From positions 558,001 through 622,000 of the forward strand of contig NZ_OY781981.1 of the NCBI RefSeq assembly GCF_963677565.1: a DNA stretch of 64,000 nt, in the 5' to 3' direction. Position 1 is the stretch's first letter. Every line of letters begins with the position of its first letter. The DNA is from an uncultured Draconibacterium sp. (lineage in GTDB: Bacteria; Bacteroidota; Bacteroidia; Bacteroidales; Prolixibacteraceae). Of this stretch, positions 35,761 through 44,123 are shown one piece after another. Both the position numbers and the translations under genes were made by a program. Under the pieces are notes generated by a model, which saw only the letters and a list, made by a program, of their open reading frames with translations, searched no databases and was not told the origin of the DNA.

Positions 35761-35774
35761 GTGTATTAAGGAAA

Positions 35775-36275
35775 TCAGACAATCACAAAGAACAATACCA
35801 CCAAAATAAGCAGCATAAACAAGATAAACTGATTGCGTACAAACAATCCCAAAAGGATTAGAATCTCCACTTCTTCGTTCATGGGCGTAGCCAGTTCAAT
35901 TGTTCCTTTGTCTTTTGAAATGAATTCGTGCGAAGTAAAAGTAACGATCTCAGCACCATTGTATTTCCAGCTCCAGCGCGATTGCCAGAAGTTTTTTATT
36001 TCCAGTTCAAAACGTTTTCCGTTTATCAACACATCGCTGCGCGGATTAAACACATTTACCATCACCATGGCCAGTAACGATTTACTGTTTCCGTCGTAAA
36101 TTTCGAGTTTTGAAAGGAAAAACTCACGGTTAAGGGTAAAGTAGCGGCCATTAATAATAGCCTGTGCTTTGGCACCAACCATGCTTTCCCAATTGATATT
36201 GCCAACTTTCTCACCGCCCTGCATAATCTCCAGCTTCGACCCAAAAATACTCTTACTCCACTTTAGCTCTTCCAT
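35775..36275 (-). CDS. Hypothetical protein with C-terminal membrane helix
   Basis: 166 residues from the ATG at 36275, preceded by AAGAAAG; an upstream TTG at 36296 is less likely. The soluble part (about 1-130) is beta-rich with paired strand repeats (LEIMQGGEKVGNINWE, KLEIYDGNSKSLLAMV, RFELEIKNFWQSRWSWKYNG), similar to phospholipid-scramblase-like/Tubby-like folds. The C-terminal helix FILFMLLILVVLFFVIV may anchor it. I do not recognise the family. It converges on the candidate RNA after metG. Confidence 0.65.
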   Translation of the reverse strand: MEELKWSKSIFGSKLEIMQGGEKVGNINWESMVGAKAQAIINGRYFTLNREFFLSKLEIYDGNSKSLLAMVMVNVFNPRSDVLINGKRFELEIKNFWQSRWSWKYNGAEIVTFTSHEFISKDKGTIELATPMNEEVEILILLGLFVRNQFILFMLLILVVLFFVIV

Positions 36276-36373
36276 TTCAAATGCTTTCTTAATCAAAAAT
36301 GCAATTTATGAAAATTAGGAGGAATTATTCAACCGGAATAATCAGCTTCATTTCATTTTTACATTCTTTAACG

Positions 36374-36401
36374 AAAAAACCGGCTCCTTTCGAAGCCGGT
36401 T
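36374..36401 (-). terminator. Terminator of the small fasciclin gene
   Basis: AACCGGCT (36378-36385) pairs with AGCCGGTT (36394-36401); the six A at 36374-36379 become a U tract on the minus strand, partly overlapping the stem base. Confidence 0.75.
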
Positions 36402-36450
36402 CAAAGTCATGGTAAATCTTTATTATTTAGTCATAGCGTATAAAAATCTT

Positions 36451-36975
36451 CTAGTTGCAATCACCCGATTTTTCAGCAGGAATAAGCACTTTGTCGATTA
36501 CGTGTATCACTCCGTTTTTCCCGTCAATATCAGCAGCAATTACTTTGCTATCGTTAATCTTTACATTGTCTGATAAGTCGATTTTAATTTTCTTACCATT
36601 TAATGTTTCAACCGAAGTATTTGACAGGTCGGTCGACATTACTTTGCCCGACACAACGTGGTAAGTTAAAATTGGTGTCAACTGCTCAGCTGTCAAGTCT
36701 CCAACTCCGTCAACTCCTAAATCGGCGAACAGTGCATTAAATGCATCGTTGGTTGGTGCAAATACCGTAAACGGACCATCAGCACTCAAGGCTCCTGCCA
36801 AATCGGCTTTTGTTACTGCTTCAACCAAAATCGAGAAATCCGGGTTTGAAACTGCAATTTCTACTACTGTTGATGATGATGTATCGTCAGCTACTTTTGC
36901 TTCTGAATTTAATGTTAAACCGAAAGTCATTACTGCCACCAGGGCAATCGAAAAAATTTGTTTTACTGTTTTCAT
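36451..36975 (-). CDS. Secreted single-domain fasciclin (FAS1) protein
   Basis: 174 residues with signal peptide FSIALVAVMTFGLTLNSEA. One FAS1 domain at about 42-170: FSILVEAVTKADLAGALSAD, GPFTVFAPTNDAFNALFADL, LTPILTYHVVSGKVMSTDL and NGVIHVIDKVLIP. FAS1 domains mediate adhesion at cell surfaces. It lies 127 bases downstream of a four-domain FAS1 lipoprotein in the same direction and its domain is closely similar to those, so it probably arose from them by duplication. Confidence 0.93.
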   Translation of the reverse strand: MKTVKQIFSIALVAVMTFGLTLNSEAKVADDTSSSTVVEIAVSNPDFSILVEAVTKADLAGALSADGPFTVFAPTNDAFNALFADLGVDGVGDLTAEQLTPILTYHVVSGKVMSTDLSNTSVETLNGKKIKIDLSDNVKINDSKVIAADIDGKNGVIHVIDKVLIPAEKSGDCN

Positions 36976-37102
36976 GGTACTAATAATTTATTGTTTGTTT
37001 TTGTTTCTAAGTTATCAATCTAATATCTTTCAGCTTGAGGGTAGATTTTAATTGCAATGAGACAGAAAGATGGTGTCTCATTGCAATCAATATCATTTGT
37101 TA

Positions 37103-38890
37103 TTACGGCAGCAACACCTTATCAATCACATGAACCACACCGTTGGCTCCCTGCACGTCGGCTGCTACTACGTTACTTTCGTTAATCATTACTCCTGATG
37201 AAAGATCTACGGTAATATTACTTCCCTCGTTTAGGGTTGGTACTTCTCCACTTGACAGATCAGTTGAAAGTACATTTCCTGAAACCACATGGTAAGTTAA
37301 AATTGGAATCAATTGCTCAGCAGTCAAATCGTCAATTCCTGAAACTCCCAACTCGGCAAACAGTGCATCGAAAGCGGCATTAGTTGGAGCAAATACGGTG
37401 AACGGTCCCTCACCACTCAAAGCTTCTACCAAACCTGCTTTTACAACAGCACTAACCAATGTGCTAAAGTTTTCGTTATCAATAGCAATATTCACTACTG
37501 ATGGTGGAAGAATCACCTTATCAACTACGTGTATTACACCGTTGTCGGCTTCAATGTCGGGTGTGGTAACCATTGTGCTTCCGTTAATGGAAACACCGTC
37601 TCCAACGTTAATGTACATTGAGATGTTGTTGCTACTAAATGTTGCCAGTGTTGGGAAATATCCTGACGCCAGGTCGGTTGACATCGCTTTGCTCCCAACC
37701 ACGTGGTACAACAAAATGTTTGTTAGTGTTTCAACCGGAATGTCATCGAGCGAAGTAGCACCCAAGTCTGAAAGAAGCGCAGCGAAAGCATCGTTAGTTG
37801 GCGCAAAAACAGTCAACTCTGCCTCACTATCCGCAACAGCACCTACCAAGTCTGCTTTCATTAGCGCCTCAACCAGAATCGAAAACTCCGAATTGGCCAC
37901 AGCAATATCAGCTATGGTATTCGACTTTTGCATTTCAGGAACCAAAACGGCATCAATAACATGAATTACACCATTTGTTCCCTGTATATCGGTAGCAACC
38001 ACTTTAATCGTTCCGTTGAGTGTTACATCTCCATCAATAGCTACTTCAAATTCCTCTCCCGAAATGGCAGCGACAGTTCCAGCTGACAGTTCAGTCGACA
38101 ATACATTATCGCCAACAACGTGATAAGTTAATATCGACGTTAAATCTTCAACTGCTACATCATCCAACCCCGAAATTTCGAGTGCTGCAAAAAGCGCTGC
38201 AAAAGCATCGTTTGTCGGCGCAAATACGGTGAACGGTCCTTCGGCACTTAAAGCACCTGCCAAATCGGCCTTAACAACCGCACTTACCAACGAAGTGAAA
38301 TCCTCTGAATAAGTGGCCAGGTCGACAACTGTTGGTGGCAATAAAACCTTATCGATAACGTGAATTACACCGTTTGAAGCCATTACATCGGCAGCGGTTA
38401 CACTGGCGTCGTTAATCATCACACCACCATCAACACTGACCAGAAGTGAAAGTGGAGTTTCATCCGGCGAATCAGTATTTAAGGTTGCGACTGCACCCGA
38501 CGTAAGGTTGTTCGAATAAGCTAAATCACCAACAACATGATACTTCAGAACTGCTGCTAAGGTTGCTGCGTCTAAATCATCGAGACTGCTTGCTCCCAAA
38601 TCGGTTAATAAGGCTGCAAATGCATCGTCGGTTGGTGCAAAAACGGTAATGTTTTGCTCACTGCTTAAAAAATCTGCCAGGCCTGCTTTTTGCGCTGCCT
38701 GAATCAATACATTAAATGAACCTGCCTCAGCAGCTACATCTACAATAGTTTGTTCCATTTCTGGATCCGGCATTGGTACGTCATCGTCGTCATCACTACA
38801 CGAGGTAAAACCAATTACCATTGCCAATAATAAGACCGGTATTAAACTAAACCGGATTTTTGTCTTCTTAAAAATTTCAATCGTTTTCAT
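37103..38890 (-). CDS. Four-domain fasciclin (FAS1) lipoprotein
   Basis: 595 residues. The lipoprotein signal VLLLAMVIGFTSC is followed by an acidic linker (SDDDDDVPMPDPE) of the type that targets Bacteroidota lipoproteins outward. Four FAS1 repeats of about 135 residues each follow, each with VFAPTNDAF or a close form (VFAPTDDAFAALL, VFAPTNAAFDALF), YHVVG/YHVVSG and NGVIHVIDKVLLP. The repeats are very alike, suggesting recent internal duplication. Probable role: surface adhesion or matrix binding. Confidence 0.95.
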   Translation of the reverse strand: MKTIEIFKKTKIRFSLIPVLLLAMVIGFTSCSDDDDDVPMPDPEMEQTIVDVAAEAGSFNVLIQAAQKAGLADFLSSEQNITVFAPTDDAFAALLTDLGASSLDDLDAATLAAVLKYHVVGDLAYSNNLTSGAVATLNTDSPDETPLSLLVSVDGGVMINDASVTAADVMASNGVIHVIDKVLLPPTVVDLATYSEDFTSLVSAVVKADLAGALSAEGPFTVFAPTNDAFAALFAALEISGLDDVAVEDLTSILTYHVVGDNVLSTELSAGTVAAISGEEFEVAIDGDVTLNGTIKVVATDIQGTNGVIHVIDAVLVPEMQKSNTIADIAVANSEFSILVEALMKADLVGAVADSEAELTVFAPTNDAFAALLSDLGATSLDDIPVETLTNILLYHVVGSKAMSTDLASGYFPTLATFSSNNISMYINVGDGVSINGSTMVTTPDIEADNGVIHVVDKVILPPSVVNIAIDNENFSTLVSAVVKAGLVEALSGEGPFTVFAPTNAAFDALFAELGVSGIDDLTAEQLIPILTYHVVSGNVLSTDLSSGEVPTLNEGSNITVDLSSGVMINESNVVAADVQGANGVVHVIDKVLLP

Positions 38891-39448
38891 AATTCTAGTT
38901 TAAAGTGGATAAAAAAATGTTTTCTGTTTTCGTTCTCTGAAATTGTTTTCTTGTTCTCATTTTGTTCAACTATCAATAATACAATCCTAAACACTTTTTT
39001 GTTTATTTTTTTCTTTTTTTATTTAAACATTATGATCCTATATATACCTACAATGCCTTTATTTATTGCCTTTTTAGCTCATTTGTTAATTTTTGTTAAT
39101 TTCAAACATTGAGAATAAACAAGCAAGAGAATACTGATTTATTGGGTTTATTTTGAAAAGAGCCGAATGACCTGTTGAGTGTTCAGCGAATACCTGGTAT
39201 ATTTCATCCTTTGCATTAGTGCATTTTATTCAGGTCACAATTGACATACATCACGAAAAAACTTGATATTCAACGGCCTGCTGATTTATATCATAGTAAA
39301 ACAGTAGGATAAAACGATCAATTCTTATAAATTTAGAGCTGACGATCTGAAAAATAAAATGATATTGAGGCAAGAAGCTTTTCACATATCACTTTATACT
39401 TCTTAGGAGTTGTTAGTACACTATCTGCATAACCTGACATTTTGGACC
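38891..39448. other. AT-rich intergenic region between divergent genes
   Basis: 558 bases. It separates the fasciclin lipoprotein (minus) from a membrane protein (plus) and must hold both promoters. I see long T runs near 38995-39020 and AGGAG at 39405-39409 that is not placed for the chosen start, but no clear -7 box, hairpin or coding frame. Confidence 0.5.
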
Positions 39449-41113
39449 ATGCAAAAGGAAAAAACCGATTTCACTGAAATTGAAATCCTCCGAAAAGATA
39501 TTTTTGCCTTAACCCAACGTTTAAACCGCGTTGAAACCAAACTGGAAGCACTGCAAACACAGGGTGTGGTTCGTGAAAAGAGTGTGCCCGCAGAACAGGT
39601 GGAAGATTTTGAAGTCAACCTTCCGTTCAAATCAAAAGGCTCTCTCGAATTTGGAGTTGGAGAATCAGGAATGGCCTGGCTTGGCAATATTGTTCTTTTT
39701 ATTGGTATAACTTTTCTGGTATCGTACATTCAAAATACTGGCTCGGCAATTCTATCAACTATTGTAGGATTTGCCGCTGTAGCAGGATTATATATAAGCG
39801 CATGGCTTACCCGTAAATCCTATGCATTTCTATCGAAACTTTTTGCTATCAATGGCCATTTACTGATCTTTTATTTCACTCTACGTCTTCATTTCTTTCA
39901 GGAAAATCCTGTCATAGAGAACGAAAACATTGGATTAATAGTCCTATTGCTGGTTAGTTTTTCTTTGCTATATAAAGCCTACCAAAAACAATCGCAGATA
40001 ATGTCTGCAATCGTGCTTATAATGCTGCTATTTTGCGGCATTTTAGGGGAGAAGGTAATAATTGTATCCGGAGTCACTTTGCTTGTTGCTATTGTTTCTA
40101 TGTTTTTATACTATCGTTTTGGATGGCTAAAACTTACGTTTGCTTTCATTTTCCTGGTATATCTCGCACACGTAAATTGGCTGATAAACAACCCTATAAT
40201 TGGCAACAATCCCGATTTTATTCAATCGCCTGGTTTTGGGTATTGGTTTTTCATTCTTAGCTGGTTTGCATTTTCCATGCTGGCGCTTATTCCCCGAAAA
40301 GAAGAAATATCAAACGAATTTGTTATTGCTTCGGTGGTGTGGAACGGATTGGGGTTTATCGTAATCCTGGGCCTTATAGTGGTTACTTACTTCACTGAAA
40401 ATTACATCCCGATATTTGTTCTGCTAACACTATTCTGCCTGATCTATTCTGTGGTACTAAAACTATGGTCGTCGTTAACCATAACCGCCCCCATGTATGT
40501 ACTCTTTGGATTTTTGTCGTTAAGTGTTGCCATCTTCGGCATTTTTGGGCTCCCCGAATCGCACGCCTATTTTGCACTCCAAAGTTTACTGGTAGTGTCG
40601 ATGGCCCTATGGTACAGCTCACGATTTATAGTGGTAATGAACACACTCCTTTTCCTGACTCTACTCTCGGTTTACCTTTCGCAGAACGAAAGCCATAACC
40701 AAATAAATCTATCGTATATGCTTGTGGCATTCGTGTCTGCACGTGTAATTAACTGGAAAAAGGAACGCCTCAACATCAAAACTGAAATGGTTCGTAACCT
40801 TTACCTCCTTTCTGGTTTTGTGATGACATTAGTAACTTTTTACCATTTATTCCCCGTATCATACATTACCGCTTCGTGGATTTTAGCTGCTGTACTTTTC
40901 TTTATAATGAGTCTGCTGCTAAAAAGAAAAAAATACCGCTGGCTGGCCATCGCATCGCTCATTGCTTCAGCCATTCGACTGTTATTTATCGATATGAAAA
41001 ACGTTGATATCGGATACCGGCTGCTCATATTTATGGCACTGGCAATTATTTCAATTACGGTATCCATTTTATACACCAAATACTATATGAAAAAGAAGGA
41101 AGAATTGGAATGA
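39449..41113 (+). CDS. DUF2339-type polytopic membrane protein
   Basis: 554 residues from the ATG at 39449; an upstream TTG at 39410 would add 13 residues and directly follows AGGAG, so the start is uncertain. An N-terminal coiled-coil-like segment (LRKDIFALTQRLNRVETKLE) leads into SLEFGVGESGMAWLGNIVLF, the usual entry to DUF2339 membrane proteins. About 14 hydrophobic helices follow, to IISITVSILYTKYYMKKKEE. No function is known for the family. It lies 45 bases before the cytochrome gene on the same strand and may be co-transcribed. Confidence 0.75.
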   Translation: MQKEKTDFTEIEILRKDIFALTQRLNRVETKLEALQTQGVVREKSVPAEQVEDFEVNLPFKSKGSLEFGVGESGMAWLGNIVLFIGITFLVSYIQNTGSAILSTIVGFAAVAGLYISAWLTRKSYAFLSKLFAINGHLLIFYFTLRLHFFQENPVIENENIGLIVLLLVSFSLLYKAYQKQSQIMSAIVLIMLLFCGILGEKVIIVSGVTLLVAIVSMFLYYRFGWLKLTFAFIFLVYLAHVNWLINNPIIGNNPDFIQSPGFGYWFFILSWFAFSMLALIPRKEEISNEFVIASVVWNGLGFIVILGLIVVTYFTENYIPIFVLLTLFCLIYSVVLKLWSSLTITAPMYVLFGFLSLSVAIFGIFGLPESHAYFALQSLLVVSMALWYSSRFIVVMNTLLFLTLLSVYLSQNESHNQINLSYMLVAFVSARVINWKKERLNIKTEMVRNLYLLSGFVMTLVTFYHLFPVSYITASWILAAVLFFIMSLLLKRKKYRWLAIASLIASAIRLLFIDMKNVDIGYRLLIFMALAIISITVSILYTKYYMKKKEELE

Positions 41114-41158
41114 TTCCTTCGCGGCAAATAAAATTCGCAACTGATTAATCAAACGAAT

Positions 41159-41776
41159 ATGAAGCTTAAAAAAATTCAGAAAATCCAATTGCCCCTCCTG
41201 CTTTTGGGATTGTTTATTTCCTGTTACAGTTGTTCAAGCCAACTATCAGATACCGACAATCGCGATCAGGATATAAATAATTCGACAGAAGAAATTACAC
41301 TTAAATCTAATACTACTGAAATTGCTGTTGAAGCTCCTCCGCTAACCGATGGCATTTTTCCGTGTAACGATTGCCACTCGGAAATAGAGCCCAACCCGGA
41401 GAGAAGAGAACTGGTTGATATGCACGATGATATTACTGCAATGTTTAACCACGACAGCGAAAACCGATGGTGTTTAGACTGCCATGACCTAAACAACCGT
41501 GACTCGCTTCGTTTGGCCAGCGGACAATTATTGGATTTTAAAGAATCGTACAAATTGTGCGGGCAGTGCCACGGATTAAAACTTCGCGACTGGAAAGTGG
41601 GAGTTCACGGCAAAAGAACCGGCGAATGGAACGGGAAAAAGGAATATTTGCTTTGTGTGCATTGTCATAATCCGCATGCGCCAAAATTTGAGCTACTAAC
41701 ACCTGAGCCCCCTCCGGTAATGCAGGAGAGTATTAGCTACATAAACCTTAAAGCGAATGACGATGAAACAGAATAA
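41159..41776 (+). CDS. Tetraheme c-type cytochrome lipoprotein
   Basis: 205 residues. A lipoprotein-like signal (LLLLGLFISCYSCSS) precedes four CxxCH heme sites at residues 69-73 (CNDCH), 105-109 (CLDCH), 134-138 (CGQCH) and 166-170 (CVHCH). Extra His residues (MHDD, FNHDSE, GVHGK, NPHAP) can give bis-His ligation. It is probably the periplasmic electron carrier of a membrane complex with the ferredoxin-like and NrfD-like proteins encoded next, comparable to the cytochrome of DsrMKJOP-type complexes, though that DsrJ has three hemes. The end overlaps the next start by 20 bases. Confidence 0.9.
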   Translation: MKLKKIQKIQLPLLLLGLFISCYSCSSQLSDTDNRDQDINNSTEEITLKSNTTEIAVEAPPLTDGIFPCNDCHSEIEPNPERRELVDMHDDITAMFNHDSENRWCLDCHDLNNRDSLRLASGQLLDFKESYKLCGQCHGLKLRDWKVGVHGKRTGEWNGKKEYLLCVHCHNPHAPKFELLTPEPPPVMQESISYINLKANDDETE

Positions 41777-42653
41777 ATCAAGAAGATCCTTCCTGAAAAA
41801 TATATCCCTGGCTTCAATGGCTGCACTTACTGCTACCGGCTGCAATATGAAGGAACTGGAGGAATTTTTCCAGCGAAACTTCAGAACTTTGTCTGACAGT
41901 GAAAAGGAAGACATTATAAAAAACCTGGAGCAGAAGTACAAAGCCAAATATGACAAAGAGTTTCAGGTTTCGGCACAACCGGCAATGGAACAGGTTGAAT
42001 TTGCTTATGCACTCGACTTATCGAGATGTGTTGGATGCCGTAAGTGCGTTTATGCTTGTGTCGATGAAAACAACCAATCACGATCTCCACAAATTCACTG
42101 GATCCAGGTGCTGCAGATGGAAAAGGAAAAAGGAGTTGATTTTGCCCACTCCGATGTGCATTACAATCCGGAGAAAGTTCCTGAAAAAGGCCACTTTTAT
42201 TTACCTGTTGCCTGTCAGCAATGCCGTACTCCACAGTGCACAACGGTTTGCCCGGTAAAAGCAACCTGGCAGGAGCCCGACGGAATTGTAGTAATCGACT
42301 ATAACTGGTGTATCGGTTGCCGCTATTGTATGGCAGCCTGCCCGTACGGAGCACGGCACTTTAACTGGGGCGAACCGGAAATTCCGGAAGAAGATCTGAA
42401 TACCGACATGCACTATTTAGGAAACCGACCACGGGTAAAAGGAGTAGTTGAAAAATGTACTTTCTGCATTCAGCGCGTACGAAAAGGGAAATATCCATCG
42501 TGCGTTGAGGTTTGCCCGGTTGGAGCCCGCAAATTCGGTAATCTGCTCGATCCGGAAAGTGAGATCAGGTACATACTCGAAAACAAACGGGTACTGGTGC
42601 TTAAAGAAGAGTTGAACACGCAACCGCGGTTTTATTATTTCTTCGGTGTTTAA
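41757..42653 (+). CDS. Tat-exported 4Fe-4S ferredoxin-like subunit (DsrO/HybA/NrfC type)
   Basis: 298 residues; starts at 41757 or 41763 (both ATG) are possible. The twin-arginine signal RRSFLKNISLASMAALTATG ends at a Cys that also looks like a lipobox. Four cysteine clusters bind [4Fe-4S]: CVGCRKCVYAC, CQQCRTPQCTTVC, CIGCRYCMAAC and CTFC with CVEVC. The arrangement is that of HybA/DsrO electron-transfer subunits. It would pass electrons between the tetraheme cytochrome and the NrfD-like quinone-reactive subunit. Confidence 0.93.
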   Translation: MTMKQNKSRRSFLKNISLASMAALTATGCNMKELEEFFQRNFRTLSDSEKEDIIKNLEQKYKAKYDKEFQVSAQPAMEQVEFAYALDLSRCVGCRKCVYACVDENNQSRSPQIHWIQVLQMEKEKGVDFAHSDVHYNPEKVPEKGHFYLPVACQQCRTPQCTTVCPVKATWQEPDGIVVIDYNWCIGCRYCMAACPYGARHFNWGEPEIPEEDLNTDMHYLGNRPRVKGVVEKCTFCIQRVRKGKYPSCVEVCPVGARKFGNLLDPESEIRYILENKRVLVLKEELNTQPRFYYFFGV

Positions 42654-42709
42654 GACAATTCGGCAAGCTTTTTAAATAAGAAATTAAGGAATAACTAAGA
42701 ATTTTCGCT

Positions 42710-43960
42710 ATGAATTTTATTCGCTTTATAAATGGTAGTATCAAATTAATCCCCAGAGGTTCCAAAACTTATTACGCCTGGTTGTTCTTTCTTGTTGCAC
42801 TGGCACTTTGGGGAGCATTCGGTTATGCCGATCAGCTGAACGACGGACTGATCACAACAAACATGCGCGATTCTGTTTCGTGGGCATTTTACATCGGCAA
42901 CTTCACCTTTCTGGTGGGAATTGCAGCGGCGGCAATTATGCTGGTAATTCCGGCATATATTTACAACTGGAAACCCATTAAAGAAATTGTAATTTTTGGC
43001 GAACTTCTGGCTGTTTGCGCAGTAATTATGTGCATTGCGTTTATTGTTGTCGACATTGGAAATCCATTGCGATTCTGGCACATGCTACCACTGGTAGGAA
43101 CTATGAATTTTCCCTACTCCATGCTGTCGTGGGACTTTTTCTTTCTGCTGGCCTATCTCATTATTAACCTCACTGTTGTTACCCATTTATTGTATTCCAT
43201 TTTTTACAAAAAAGAATACAATAAAAAAATGGTATATATTATCGTGCTGATAAGTATTCCAATGGCCGTTGGAATTCATACCGTAACTGCATTTTTATAC
43301 AATGCCCTACCCGCCCGTCCGTTTTGGAACAGTGCCTTGCTGGCGCCACGGTTTTTAGCTTCTGCTTTCTGTTCGGGGCCGGCCATACTTATCATACTCT
43401 TTCAGATACTTCGTAAAATCACCAAATTTGAAATACAGGACAAAGCGATCTGGACCATTGCCGAATTGATGGTTTATGCCATGTTTATCTATTTGTTTTT
43501 TACGATTGCCGAGCTTTTTAAAGAATTCTATTCGGGTACCGAACACCTGTTGTATTGGAAATACCTGCTTTTCGGAATTGGCGACTCGAAAGAAATTGTG
43601 CCTTACAGCTGGTCTTCCATAACAATGGGATTTATTGCCTTTGTTCTCTTCCTGATTCCCAAAACCCGTAAAAACTTTGTAACGCTAAACATTGGAGCTG
43701 TGCTGATTTACGCCAGTGTTTACGTTGAAAAAGGAATTGCCTTAATTATCCCCGGCTTTACGCCCGATGTTTTGGGCCAGATCTACGTTTACACACCATC
43801 GATGACTGAAATAAGAACGGCGGCAATGATCTTCTCGCTGGGATTTTTACTTTTCACGTTCCTGGTAAAAATTGCCATTGCCATTGTTTTTGAGAATTAC
43901 AGGATATCCGACATCAGCAAAAAAGAAAAACATTTAATTCGCGAAATGCCAACAACCTAA
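42710..43960 (+). CDS. NrfD/PsrC-family quinone-interacting membrane subunit
   Basis: 416 residues with about ten membrane helices. Family features: WLFFLVALALWGAFGYADQL, FVVDIGNPLRFWH-like loop (IVVDIGNPLRFWHMLP), SPYSMLSWDFFF-like loop (FPYSMLSWDFFFLLAY), and RPFWNSALLAPRFLASAF. It exchanges electrons with menaquinone in the membrane. With the two genes before it the unit has cytochrome, FeS and quinone parts but no molybdopterin or other catalytic subunit in the window, so the electron acceptor or donor is unknown. Confidence 0.92.
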   Translation: MNFIRFINGSIKLIPRGSKTYYAWLFFLVALALWGAFGYADQLNDGLITTNMRDSVSWAFYIGNFTFLVGIAAAAIMLVIPAYIYNWKPIKEIVIFGELLAVCAVIMCIAFIVVDIGNPLRFWHMLPLVGTMNFPYSMLSWDFFFLLAYLIINLTVVTHLLYSIFYKKEYNKKMVYIIVLISIPMAVGIHTVTAFLYNALPARPFWNSALLAPRFLASAFCSGPAILIILFQILRKITKFEIQDKAIWTIAELMVYAMFIYLFFTIAELFKEFYSGTEHLLYWKYLLFGIGDSKEIVPYSWSSITMGFIAFVLFLIPKTRKNFVTLNIGAVLIYASVYVEKGIALIIPGFTPDVLGQIYVYTPSMTEIRTAAMIFSLGFLLFTFLVKIAIAIVFENYRISDISKKEKHLIREMPTT

Positions 43961-44123
43961 AGAATCATTTTATCGCAAATGCTTCCAGTTTTACCTCAAC
44001 ATTAAATTGAGCCCATGATTAATATGATTTTTGTTAACATTGGTCAAAAACCATAGTGATTCTGAGGTGCGTACATATAAAACCCCTAATTTTGCCACTC
44101 GATTTTCAATAACAATTTTCAAC

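Noticed and set aside
37398..37964. 188-codon plus-strand frame inside the fasciclin gene
   Set aside because: Shadow of the repeated FAS1 domains; same artefact recurs with each repeat.
43961..44123. Cobalamin riboswitch before mutA
   Set aside because: The 160-base gap lacks a B12-box-like sequence or suitable hairpins.
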